NCBI GenBank assembly: GCA_029448655.1
Contig: JACCLO010000022.1
Location: 245,863-309,862, forward strand
Reading direction: 5' to 3'
Source: Wolfiporia cocos
Lineage: Eukaryota > Basidiomycota > Agaricomycetes > Polyporales > Phaeolaceae
Length of the DNA stretch: 64,000 bases
A program made the position numbers and the translations under genes. A model generated the notes under the pieces. That model made no database searches and was not told the origin of the DNA. It worked only from the letters and a program-made list of their open reading frames with translations. This document shows positions 52,501 through 62,099 of this stretch, in pieces (the stretch's first letter is position 1; the number at the start of each line of letters is the position of its first letter).

Positions 52501-54061
52501 CAAGATAACGGCAAAAGAATTAGCGAACCTCCTGTACCTTCGGATTTATCCGAACCACGGACTTCCGAAACAAATCATTTCGGATAGAGGCCCGCAATTC
52601 GCAGCCGCCTTATTCAAGGGATGGTGTGAGCAATTGGGAATCCAACGGTCAATGACAACCGCCTATCACCCGCAAGCGGATGGCCAGACGGAGAGAGTTA
52701 ACCAGATCCTGGAACAATATCTTAGATGTTACATCGATGTTATTCAAAAGGATAACTGGTCATGGTTTCTCCCAACGGCTGAATTCGCGTACAACAACGC
52801 GGCTAGTGAGACAACAAAGAATAGCCCATTCTTTGTCGAACTAGGAAGGCACCCTAATGCAGGACCTACGAATTTACGTCCAACACCATACACGGACCTA
52901 AATGTCATTGCTTACGAAAGATGGTCGGCACAAGAACAAGCTAAGGCAGCAATGAAATTGGCTGCTGAACGCTGGTCTTGGTACTACGATCAACATAAGC
53001 GCTCGGTGCCGTTTAAAGTCGGCGACAAAGTTCTCGTTGACGCCCGTAGCTGGCAAGACTCCGAAAGAAGTCTTAGTCCACGCTATTTGGGACCCTTTAG
53101 GATAATTGAACAATTATCTCCGGTCACCTTTAGGGTACACATGGACGAGCAATACAGGGCTTACCACCCAGTATTCCACGCTTCCAAGTTGGTCATGTAC
53201 AAGGACCCGGTGCATCAGAAAAAACCAGAGCCTCAACCAGAAATGGTCGACGGCGAGGAGTTATGGGAAGTCGAGAAGATCTTAGATCATCGTCTCCGTG
53301 CAGGAAGAGTTGAATACAGAATCCGATGGAAAGGGTTCGGTATCAATGACGACTCCTGGGTACGCGAAGCCGATCTCGACACGGCATACGACATTCTGCA
53401 GGAATACAAGGCTTCACATGCCATTCCAATGCAGGATGTCCCCCTCAGGCGATCAGCTAGAAGGAAAGAAGCAGTTCATATCTTCGACCCTGACAGCGAC
53501 GACTGGGAAGCCGACGAATGCACGTGGCCAGACGACTGGCCGCAGTATCGCGAAGAATTTGCGAAGGATCCTAAGCAACGCATGGTTAGACACCCCGACG
53601 GGGGATGGATGTCAGCAGACATTAACCAAAACGCGGATTTGAAAATCGTAGTCGGTGAAGGCGGCCGAATGCCGGAAAAGGGAACCAAGGACTCGGTTGG
53701 GTTTGACCTGTACACTGCAACAGGCGACGTTCTGCCAGCTCACGGGCAGACAGAATACAACACCAAACTGAAGATCCAGGTACCTTTCGGCACTTACGGA
53801 CGTATCGCCCCCCGCTCTAGTCTCGCACGCAAAGGCATAGACGTAATGGGTGGCGTTATCGACCATGACTATCAAGGCGAAGTAATCATCATTCTCCGGA
53901 ATCACTCCGACATATCTATCGATATCCGGGCCGGTGATAAGATTGCGCAGCTCATCTGCGAAGTTGCTAAGGACCCGCATATTACGCTACACGGAAAATC
54001 TTACTTTGAAAAGATTAAATCCGAGCGCGGTACTGGTGGATTCGGCTCCACAGGAAAATAA
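49526..54061 (+). CDS. pol: Element B Pol polyprotein with chromodomain and C-terminal dUTPase
   Basis: An open frame of 1,511 codons from the first ATG; the true start may lie upstream if made by frameshifting. Domains by residue: aspartic protease DTGAS (about 138); RT about 388-611 with FTKLDLRWGYNN and YLDD (about 512); RNase H about 658-775 (ADSSDYATG, NYEIYDKELLAI); integrase HHCC finger about 885-930; DDE core about 950-1078 (TIDLIVHL, SDRGPQF, YHPQADGQTERVNQ); GPF module about 1188; chromodomain about 1247-1288 (EVEKILDHR, EYRIRWKGF, DDSWV); dUTPase about 1372-1511 with all five motifs (VGFDLYTA, APRSSLA, GGVIDHDYQGE, GDKIAQLI, GGFGSTGK). The dUTPase should hydrolyse dUTP and limit uracil in the cDNA; the chromodomain should guide integration to particular chromatin. 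It lies in +1 relative to gag with at least 59 nt overlap. Confidence 0.96.
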   Translation: MSGPSRFPSPQPHVSKTFCEEHTSPAAAGSVQRPEEAHLYEEASQRPLILWEDKAVVRHPVSHLGIFGNSATDFARRTRTLATRAPPVQYFYPDPLALKFFTLYNVHGNDSRDDNKSFSIEVELWVYGKKVNAMALIDTGASISVIDKKLVHEEKLVTQKLPSPLEIRNADGTSNTAGNINMAVKAYMVHEEHKSTEFLYVMDVQNADVILGYDWFLKHNPDFNWPEGTFTYRCTEKCKHGKRVSISEEEDEIEPRNIYQIINDFPIDFLGLEEPENPFVAWVNTLDEGTELLIDAIQSITEKSDDEFLTDADLQKWKSLVPEEYQEFGPTVFSQRASERMPERKPYDHAIDFPNDAVLPPPSKAYKMSPQEANSLDQWIQEELRKGYIRHSKSPIASPVFFVPKKDGGARMVVDYRKVNDLTIKNRYPLPRIDELIDKLSQASIFTKLDLRWGYNNVRIKEGDEWKTAFITPNGLYEAVVMYFGFCNAPSTFQHMMNDILGDLIREGKVIVYLDDILVFGNDLLEHRRIVKQVLQILQDNDLFAKPEKCFFEQSSIEYLGMIISKGKVEMDPKKVAGVMDWPTPAKVKDVQAFVGFANYYRRFIKDFSKVVKPLTELSKKNTQWNWGPEQAEAFQTLKEAFTSAPILRIPDQESPFRVEADSSDYATGAVLSQYSSEDKLWHPVAFYSKSLSAPERNYEIYDKELLAIIRALEEWRHYLEGHPHKFEVWSDHLNLTYFKSAQRLTRRQARWSLYLTRFNFTMCHKPGKTMLTADPLSRRPDHEEGVELDNRDQILLKPEYFTVRALEASQQEIQSGDEDLLRQIRQALMDDQITKDYQELLKSGPKEFGKDLQEWNMEAGLLLRRGKVYVPKEPKELRTKILELHHDHVTAGHFGRWKTYELLSRNYWWPGMTTMVKQYVEGCDTCQRMKNHNQTPYGPLQPLPVPEAPWDTVTIDLIVHLPPSGELKQFNAIMVIVDRLTKRAHFIPTSDKITAKELANLLYLRIYPNHGLPKQIISDRGPQFAAALFKGWCEQLGIQRSMTTAYHPQADGQTERVNQILEQYLRCYIDVIQKDNWSWFLPTAEFAYNNAASETTKNSPFFVELGRHPNAGPTNLRPTPYTDLNVIAYERWSAQEQAKAAMKLAAERWSWYYDQHKRSVPFKVGDKVLVDARSWQDSERSLSPRYLGPFRIIEQLSPVTFRVHMDEQYRAYHPVFHASKLVMYKDPVHQKKPEPQPEMVDGEELWEVEKILDHRLRAGRVEYRIRWKGFGINDDSWVREADLDTAYDILQEYKASHAIPMQDVPLRRSARRKEAVHIFDPDSDDWEADECTWPDDWPQYREEFAKDPKQRMVRHPDGGWMSADINQNADLKIVVGEGGRMPEKGTKDSVGFDLYTATGDVLPAHGQTEYNTKLKIQVPFGTYGRIAPRSSLARKGIDVMGGVIDHDYQGEVIIILRNHSDISIDIRAGDKIAQLICEVAKDPHITLHGKSYFEKIKSERGTGGFGSTGK

Positions 54062-54085
54062 TCGTTCCATTAGGGACAATGAAAC

Positions 54086-54100
54086 CTGAAGAGGGGGTAA
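54086..54100 (+). promoter_or_regulatory. Polypurine tract of element B
   Basis: CTGAAGAGGGGGTAA directly before the 3' LTR should prime plus-strand DNA. Nearly the same tract precedes the 3' LTRs of A, C and E. Confidence 0.85.
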
Positions 54101-54799
54101 TGTCACAGATTTGGGACATGCCACTATTTTTCCCGTATTTTTACCTATTTATCTGGTATTTCTACGACCTTGTAGACATTTACGCTGCTAAGCGCCCGTC
54201 TACACGTACACGCAACCAAACAACACGTACACAACGCGGTATACGTCCACCTGTCATAACAACACGTACATAACACGTTTGTACGCGTCAATGACTCAGC
54301 GGACTAACCTCCGGTGTCACGCGCCTTACTCATATCCCGGTACCGGGCTATGTCAGTACAATTGGATAAGCGGCCCGCTCGTTATCACATGCCAATGCCC
54401 TCACGATTACTCATATTCCGATACCGGTATATAAGAATCACATGCATGGCTTACTAACGTAGCTACAGCCACTTCCACAACATGGACCTACGGTCCAAAC
54501 AAACGATCTTACTGGTGCGGCCATTACCGGCGCACATGGTCTATTGTAGTTTACGACTTAACCATATTAGTTATGTCTGCGCACAGACCACCTTCATGTT
54601 TGGTTCCCTTACCGGTAACCAAACAAAGCATGTATATAAGTAGGGCTATCACTGCGGATAAGCCTTAGATTTGTTCTCTGCATTCGCACAGTTACATATC
54701 ATCTCTGCTTGCGCCCACTAGCCTCCTCACCAACCTCCAGCAACTCCTTCAAGTCGCTTATTAGGTTACAGTGTGAGTCCCACAGTCTAGTCTGTGTCA
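54101..54799 (+). repeat. 3' LTR of element B (family La, 699 bp)
   Basis: No difference from 44792-45490 found by eye. CTTGG follows. Confidence 0.97.
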
Positions 54800-57217
54800 C
54801 TTGGCACAGCAACTGATCACATCTGGGTCACATTTCCTGTGACACTGCATTCGCAGTCCATCAACCCGGAGGCTTCGCTTGATGAGAATTTGTCGAATCC
54901 CTTTGGGAAGATTGGGATGATCAGGATGATTATATGGAAAATTCATTTGTTGGATAATTTTCTGATCATTCTTCATGAACCAGCCATCACGCATTTGTGC
55001 CTGCTTTCCACCAGGGCACAGATTCATGCGTGACACAAGAAGTGCATCCTCAGCGAAGGCAGGATGTCCTTGTGAGTGGTCAACAGCAATTAAGGCTTGG
55101 AATCCGGGGCCATGCAATTTTTCAAATGTCGGAATGATCTTTGTTTTCAGCTATGATCAATTATTTTGTGAGTCAAGTCTGCTACAGATTTGTCATGGCA
55201 TACCTGGTTCACAAACATCTCACCGTTCCAGAAGCCATCATGATTTTTACCATATTCAAGGCCTTGTCCCGCATCCTTCAACCAACCGAATGTGGAACAG
55301 ATTACGTCGCTGCGGTGAATGCCCCTGCCGGGACCCTTTTTTTGTAGTGGCTGCTCACCTTTGAAAACCCAGCTTTTTTTTGACACCATCATGTGCTTGG
55401 GCAGTCATTTTGTCATGCACCACAAACACCAGATGGCACTCGACATAATTTTCTGTTTGCTTGTTGACCTCTTCCGAGACATTTCCAACGACATACTCGA
55501 TCATTCGTTTTTGATGCTGTGCCATTGCTGGCAGGAAGACTTCTTGACAATACCTGACAACATCTGGCCACTCATGACCATCATAATAGAGGCTCTTCTT
55601 GTGCTCGATGTACTGGAAGCCTTCTCGATGAAGCCAATCGTGCGCAGTGCTCAGGGAGATTTCTTGGCCAACCTTCAAGTGAATCCATGGGAAGAGTTCA
55701 AGCTCCATATACTTCTTTAACCCTGCTGGCATCTCCTTACGAATGATCTCTTTCAGATACTGCTGAGCAGCTGCTGGTACCATGCTGTTTTTGGTGAATT
55801 TGGTGAGTTTTTCGGGATTCATGGCCCATTTGTTTGACTGCACGTATGAGCGTAGCTCCACTTGCACCACAGGGTCCTGTAGCAATGTATAGGACTTGAT
55901 ATGCCAGCCCTTCAAGGATACGGGAAGTTCTCGCGCATTCAACCATCTTCGAGCCCACTTCTGCACCATCCTTACACCCCATTTTGCAGAAAAGCCATGG
56001 CTTTTCGCTGCACATTCCCCTGCCACAGTCATGGAGTGCTTGTATCTGACAATCAAGCGCAGATAGCTCTCAATACAGTGCCTGCAGCAGGCCTGCAGAC
56101 TGTTATCGCCTGAAATAAAGGTATGTCGCTTTGATTTAATGAATTTCTGGATTGCATCAAGTCCATTCTCGAAGGTCCGCATACGGTTCTCCTTGATGTG
56201 AGAGCGGGTAATGCGTGCTGGCACTTCAAGCTTGCAGTGCTTTGGAGGGGGGGTTGTCTGGTTGGAGCGGACAGTGCGCTGCTGCTGTGAGGGGCTGGAA
56301 TCCACAGTAAGTTCAGCCTCGTCCATTTCGCTCTCTTCCTCCTCCTCATGCATGAGTAACTGTAGCATCGCACTTTGATGCTCCTGGCTATTGTGGATGT
56401 TCTCTTCACTTCCTTCTCCACCTTCAGCGCCCACATCTCCGGTTTCGTACTCATCCTCTGATGATGAGATATCAGAGAGATATCCACAGAAAATCTCGTC
56501 TCCACTCAGTGCTGGCTGGAAAACACTTGGAATGGTATGTAAACCACCCTGTTGCTCATTTGACTGCTGCTCTGACAGCTCAGGACCCTTCTGTGTCGAG
56601 AAAAACGAGTGCATGAATTGCGCACCAGAGCTGTGCCCGAAACTCGTCAACACATACATTTTGCCCATGAATTGTGATAAGTACCTCTTACGGTGAGCCT
56701 GTTCATCCCGAAGCTTCTTATCGTGCCTCCGTTTTGTTCTGTCTGACATGCCATTGTAACCCAGAGCCCGGTTGCTCTCTGCTTGCTTCCAGACGCTCTG
56801 AGACATTGGTCTCATTAGGATACCGAAGGCATCCCTGTTGCGTTCTTTCCTCTGCTGTGCCATCTCCAGACTCTGACGCAGCTCATCACCCTTCAACTCA
56901 GACAAATCGTTGTTGTTGTCGTCATCATCTCCGTCATCATCTCCGTCATCATCTCCGTTGTTGCCCTTGTCATCATTCAAGTCCTCTCCATCTTCATTCT
57001 TGTCCGAGGAGATCATGTAACTCACATCCCCCATCCATGACGTGCACTCGTCATCCTCATCTGAGCTTATGCAGAGAACATCTCACACAGCTGATACTTG
57101 GGCTTGTGATGTGCACAACTGCTTCCTGGCGCTGGCGTGTGTGCTCAACTGCTTCCCAGTACGTGCACGAGCAGCGGCAGCTTTGTGTGCTTTCTGTATC
57201 TTACTAGAGCGCGGCAT
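54800..57217 (-). pseudogene. Transposase of the Tc1/mariner-type element, N-terminal and central part
   Basis: This is a DDE transposase that would cut and join transposon ends at TA. The likely start (57217, MPRSSKIQKAHK) has a basic head. An in-frame TGA at codon 45 (57083-57085) precedes the long open stretch (57034-55355), which holds an acidic Asp/Asn run, a probable DNA-binding helical region and the first catalytic Asp (VHDKMTAQ). At 55371-55378 an A8 run shifts the frame by one. Further on, a 52-nt GT-AG intron (about 55150-55201, GTATGC...ATAG with a CTTGAC branch-like site) reconnects FVNQ to LKTKIIP. The second catalytic Asp is in VDHSQGH. The gene is cut at 54800 by element B and resumes at 44791. 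It is inactive for three independent reasons. Confidence 0.88.
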
Positions 57218-57439
57218 GTAGTGAAATAGTACATACACAACAGGCCTGCGCCGTTGCCGTATCTACACCACAACAAGCGTTCAAATTTTCTCTCCGTGCC
57301 GTACTATACCCAAAATGTTTAATCTCAGGGTGCCGCCAGGTACCAGCACTTATGTAAACCCTGCATTAGGGTTAACGTGAAGTTGCCCACAGGATTTGGC
57401 CACTGTACAAAAGAGGCGGTGACTAGGCCGTTGGCACCA

Positions 57440-58356
57440 TAGATGCCTAGACATATAAGACCTTATACTACTACTAATGTCTACCCTAATGCAGCTAGTC
57501 TGTGCACATGTTGTGGTATCATAGTGATGCCATAAGGCGTCATAATATGGTGCTATCTAGGAATAGTGCAGTATGTCATAGAGATGACACTGGCTCTGTA
57601 AATATGCCTTGTATGCCATTAATGTGGAGGAAGCGGGCCGCTATGTCATACCTGTCAGATAAGCAGGCCACACTAAGTATAGACCTATAATAATAGGCAT
57701 GATGTCATAGACTGGGCCAGTATGGGCCCTGATGTTGTAAACGATGGAATGTGGGGCCTTGTAAACTAATAATAGTTCTGACCTCATAGTGTCACAGATT
57801 ATTTTGTGCACATCCAGAATTGTCCTCTCTTACTATGTTTACTGTACTTATTGCACATGGCTGGGGTCGATCCAACGACCTGAAGGTCAGTGGGTCATGT
57901 GAGTTGTGTCACATGACTTGCCAAACTCTTAGATTAGATAGCAGCACCAGGTACTATCACAGGAATCATGTCAGGTGACCCTCCTTCTTATCTAAGATGT
58001 CAGGACTATTATTAGTCTACAAGCCTCACATTCTAGGTTTCTATAACCTCATGCCTATTATTATAGGCCCAGACTCAGTGTGGCCTGCTTACCTTACAGG
58101 TATGACATAGTGGTGCCATTTACTATACACATATGACATACAAGGCTAGTATTACATAGTCAAGTCATCTTCTATGACATACAGTGATATTCTTAGGATA
58201 CAAAGGACATCATTATGATATACTGCACTATCATTAGAGTAGCACCACACCATGAGGGCTTATGGCATCATGGGCTATACTTAGCCACTTATGCACAGAT
58301 CACCTTAGTTTAGAGTGGTCTTACTTATTTGTGGTCATACAGACTTCTATATATTA
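57440..58356. repeat. Old LTR composite, copy 2, middle part
   Basis: Here the minus-strand Lm LTR resumes (57440-57789), followed by the + strand Lm-type LTR from 57790. Both pieces and their junction match copy 1 (30830-31136 and 31137 onward). Copy 2 lacks the Lb LTR that copy 1 carries after 31217. The match ends just past the TATA box (about 58350), where element N begins. Confidence 0.8.
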
Positions 58357-59632
58357 AGGAACCGACGATCTTCAGCCTGGGGATCGCGATAACAAGCTTC
58401 GACCCAGATGCCGTAATTCCCGCTTCGACAAACCTGGCAAGCAGCTTATTAGCTGTACATGCAAACTCATACATGAACCTCTGAATATTCGAATTGCCTG
58501 CAACAGCCTTGTCGTCATAGTCAGTACTCGGACCCTTCACACCTACATCATCCACAAAAGCATCAGCTTCGTTCGGTAACATGTCACCCAACGTATGCAA
58601 TATGCATTGACTGAATTCAGGCATTGCATTAGTATAGCCTTGTGGCAGCCTAGTCAATCGCAACGACCCAAAGGGGCATTGGAATGTTGTAAGGTCGCGC
58701 AAAACTGATGCGAGAATGCAGTTGTTGAAACCTGCCATAATGTCAGCTAGCATAAAAATGTGATGCCCTACAAAGCTTTCAACGAAGTCATCTGGCCATG
58801 GAGGTAGCACCGCATCACATATAGTGATAGCGTTAAGGTCACCTAAATTGAATACGAGTCGCGGATCACCCTGTTTCTTTTTGACCGCAAAATATGCTGT
58901 CCGATACGACGCGGAGAATGGCTCAAACTTGCCAGCATCTAATTGGCATTTGATGACTGCTTTCACCTTCTCCTCGATGGCCTTCGGAATTCGGATGGAC
59001 GGTTGTGCCCATGGTACGTGTTCGATTACTGGTATTTCATAGTCAGGAAAGTATCTTGGGGAGAAAGTACCTCACTCATCGTCAGTCCACGCAAATGCTG
59101 CCTGTCACAAAACCACAACATGGACTAGCAAGTCAATTTCTGCATCTGATAAGAAGTTAGCGGGAATCTTCGCAATCACATCACTCAGCCGCTGCACGGT
59201 CCACCGATTGCCTGAGCCGAATTCATACTTCTTTCAGGGTCTCGGTTCAATTGGTAGCGGCATCAACTCAGGTATAGCAATAGGTTTGAATTTCTGTGCG
59301 AATGGGTTAGGCATATACGATGGCACTGGGCACACCTTTCGGTCAATGGGCTTATATCTTTTCAATGCTACTGTCACGCTATAATGCATTTGTACACGTT
59401 TGCGCCATGCTGAAGGGACTGGAGTCAAAGGAATGGGGCTTGCTGCAATATAATCCTGTAACAACCTGTCAGAAGAGTCTGGTGGATCAATCTGGGAAGC
59501 TATCGATAAGTCTGAATCTGTGAGTGTAGAGATGTCGCTCGCAACACAATGAAAAATGTTACCCAACCTAGGAATTTCTGAGGACACGATACTACCTATC
59601 GAGGCCAGTTCAGACATCACGCCTCTCTTCAA
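58357..59632 (-). pseudogene. pol: Element N: reverse transcriptase fragment
   Basis: The upstream linker (59632-59234) is followed, across frame changes and an in-frame TGA in AFAWTDDE-GTFSP, by RT: FPDYEIPVIEHVPW, KFEPFSASYRTAYFAVKKK, LVFNLGDLNAITI, DDFVESFVGHHIFMLADIMA, LTTFQCPFGSLRLTRLPQGYTNA and the catalytic FVDDVGVKGP. It breaks off at RLKIVG (about 58357). The FVDD catalytic box with a GVKGP tail marks a lineage distinct from the YLDD elements A-D. Confidence 0.78.
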
Positions 59633-61203
59633 AAATCCTTGCGCGACACGAGTCCTGTCATGAACACTAATTTCTCCTTGTTTCGGTCAGTGCCTGTGTC
59701 GACAATACGCACCTGTATCGGCGTCATGGATCGATCACCGTTGCGATGTGCCACAAGGTACATTCCGTTCTTCCTTTCATATTCTAGATTAGCTGCCACC
59801 CACTGTAACCATGGCTGCCCGAGAATCCCATTGTGTTGCCCTAAGTCAGTCAGGGTGACAAAGAAATGGTGATCAAACCTTTCCCCCCCAATCTCGACAG
59901 GTGCGTCACGGATGCAGCCCTCAAGTGGTGTAAGCATACCATTAATACCTTTGAGTGTCCACCCACACCCATCTGGATCGATAGCTAGGTTAGTCTGATC
60001 CCACACTTTCTTCAATATTAAGTTCAGCTTTGATCCTGAGTCTATGAGGTACATTACTGCCTCAGTCCCAAACATCCCTTGTACAACTCCACATGCCATT
60101 GCCAAGAATCGTTCCTGTCCAACTGCCACAGCATAAACGTCAGCGTGCTGCGTTATTACCTCTTTAAGGTTCTCACCCTCCTGTAAGCTCAGCATCACCG
60201 ACCCCTCTGTCACGACATTCTCGACTGCCTCTTTCTCATCTTCAACTGTGGCTATCCGATTTGCTTGTGCCACAGATCCACCTACCTCCTTGCGCGTCTT
60301 CGTGAGTGCCGCAAAACGCTTCTGCAAGGTAGGCGAAATTCCTATTATCTGTCTCAGTTGCAGCGTTAGCTTCTGATCAAGTATCTGATTAGCGACGTCG
60401 TCGGCGGACACCATATTCTATACGTCAGATGTGAACCTCGTCTGCTTCAGATGAGGAGGCATGTCCCTCTTGTGCGCAGTTACCTGATCCTTCTTCCTAG
60501 TCTTCCAACCCTCTTCCATGTTCACGGCTGGTGGCTTCTCGCTCGCAGCCTTACCATCCACTTTTGCTGTCGGCGTCATCTTTGTAGCTTCAGACAGCCC
60601 CACAACCTTACCCTTTGACCTATCGTTAGTGTGCCTGTATTCAAACCTCTTGGCTATCGGCTCTTCATTGCTTGACTCCCCATCCTCTGCTGTCGACTTC
60701 TTGGCTTGTGCTCGAGTAGCTGCAAAAGTGTTCAGCACCCTCAATGAGTATGCGTATACGTCACCTTCGATCAATTGTTCGCCGTCAACTAACACCCCTA
60801 GGCTCGAACAGGTACCTGAGGGACCTGCAACATTAGACATGTCATGGTCCTTTTCCTTACCGAAACAGATCTCCTCTTGCAGCACCACTGCAATGCCGCC
60901 ACATTGCCCGGCAGGCATCATCAGTAAGTTTGCTCCGTTTGCTTGAATGACCTTCCCAGTTGCTGGCGAAAACTGACACATCTTTTCTGCAATTAGTGCT
61001 ATCGTCTCTGGACACTTACTCATCCCAATCGGATGATCGAGATTGACACCCTCCGTCTTGCCACACATGAAACATGTATGTGGTGCCCTTTCCATCTGGC
61101 CAGTCGATACCTGATGCATATGCTGATGCTGTGTCGTTGGTTGTTCCTGTCGTACCTGTGTCGCTACCTCCTGATTTGCGATCGTCAGCTGTAATTTAGT
61201 CAA
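59629..61203 (-). pseudogene. pol: Element N: zinc-finger-like region and aspartic protease
   Basis: Two collinear frames are separated by one in-frame TAG (near 60415-60417). The first (61203-60418) has a Cys-rich segment, CFMCGKTEGVNLDHPIGMSKC, resembling an altered zinc knuckle. The second (60414-59629) contains the protease-like YLIDSGSKLNLI (near 60035) and GILGQPWLQ. A frameshift precedes the first frame and another follows the second. Confidence 0.72.
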
Positions 61204-61259
61204 TGCTTCACTCAGCTGTGCTATCTTTCCGTCTGTTCGTCTTTCTCGTTAGCCTTCGA

Positions 61260-62099
61260 CTTCACTTTCTTACCACATTACTCTTTCTCAGCTCTCTTTC
61301 TAGCTCTACGCCTCACCTCCTTCCCGGAATCCGATTCGTCAGATGACAACTCCTTGTCGTCACTCGTCTCTTCGTCAGAACTTGAGTTCAATGTACCTAG
61401 ACCATACTCAATGTTATTTCTGCTAAAATACAATCTTACTGCTTCAATCGTCATGCTTTGATCCGGAGGTGCATCCATTGTGATGTCTTTACCTATTTTC
61501 CTGCGCAAACTACCTGCAATACGATGCCTCACAGTCACCGGTAAGCCTTGGTAAAATAACAAATCTCTCTCTGTCTCTGTCATCTTACTCTTTCTCACCA
61601 GGTCCCCCTCTTTCAGAGCAAAGTTCCTAACATATCTGTCGAAGGAGCTACACAAGTTCACTCGCTCGTCCTCTCAGCAATGCCTTGAGAACTCACATAG
61701 ACCCTCCGGCGTAGGTACCGTTTTCTCCTCCTTAGAAGGAAAATAATGATAAAATACCTTCTTAGTATCTATCCAAGTCTTGTTCTTGAACAGCTCATGA
61801 TTCTTGATGATCTGTCTAATGCTGGACTTACAATACTGTAGAACCTTGTCTGACCACTCTGTATACGGAATACCAGCAGCGTAAGCCTGTGCTTCAAAAA
61901 CTAACAAGAAATCTGTTACGTTCTTACCGTCAAACTTAGGTGCATAGCGTGACCCTGCGCTCATCATCGGAACGACGAGTGCTGAAGTGATTGCCGACAT
62001 GGTGTTTGCGATCGATGGTATGTTCGTCGTGTTTGTGTTTGTGTTCACGTTCGTGTTGAGGGGCTGCTGATTAGTAGAACTAGTGGATGACTTTGTCAT
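61260..62099 (-). pseudogene. gag: Element N gag, N-terminal part
   Basis: It has a Ser/Thr/Asn-rich head (MTKSSTSSTNQQ), then a capsid-like region (YAPKFDGKNVTDFLLVFE, WSDKVLQYC) and, after an in-frame TGA near 61672, continues NLCSSFDRYVRNF ... KMTETERDLLFYQGLP. It ends in an acidic Ser/Asp stretch and a Lys/Arg tail. The frame and spacing agree with one former gag broken by the stop. Confidence 0.7.

Larger units (their letters stand above)
44792..54799 (+). mobile_element. Element B: complete, apparently intact 10.0-kb ORF0/dUTPase Ty3-gypsy retrotransposon, target duplication CTTGG
   Basis: Two 699-bp LTRs that look identical enclose the primer site, leader, ORF0, gag, pol and polypurine tract (54086-54100). 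CTTGG is at 44787-44791 and 54800-54804. All three frames are open over their full length, the only such case in the window. It inserted in the transposase gene of the Tc1/mariner element, in antisense. It is a close relative of element A on the opposite strand. Confidence 0.97.
44153..57439 (-). mobile_element. Tc1/mariner-type DNA transposon (about 3.27 kb net), split by element B
   Basis: The ends form a 36-bp inverted repeat starting TGGTGCCAACGG with two mismatches (44153-44188 against 57404-57439). TA flanks it on both sides (44151-44152, 57440-57441). Copy 1 shows the empty site (CCCTAGATGCC near 30830). Removing element B and one target copy leaves about 3,274 bp, nearly all occupied by one transposase gene on the minus strand. 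Confidence 0.92.
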
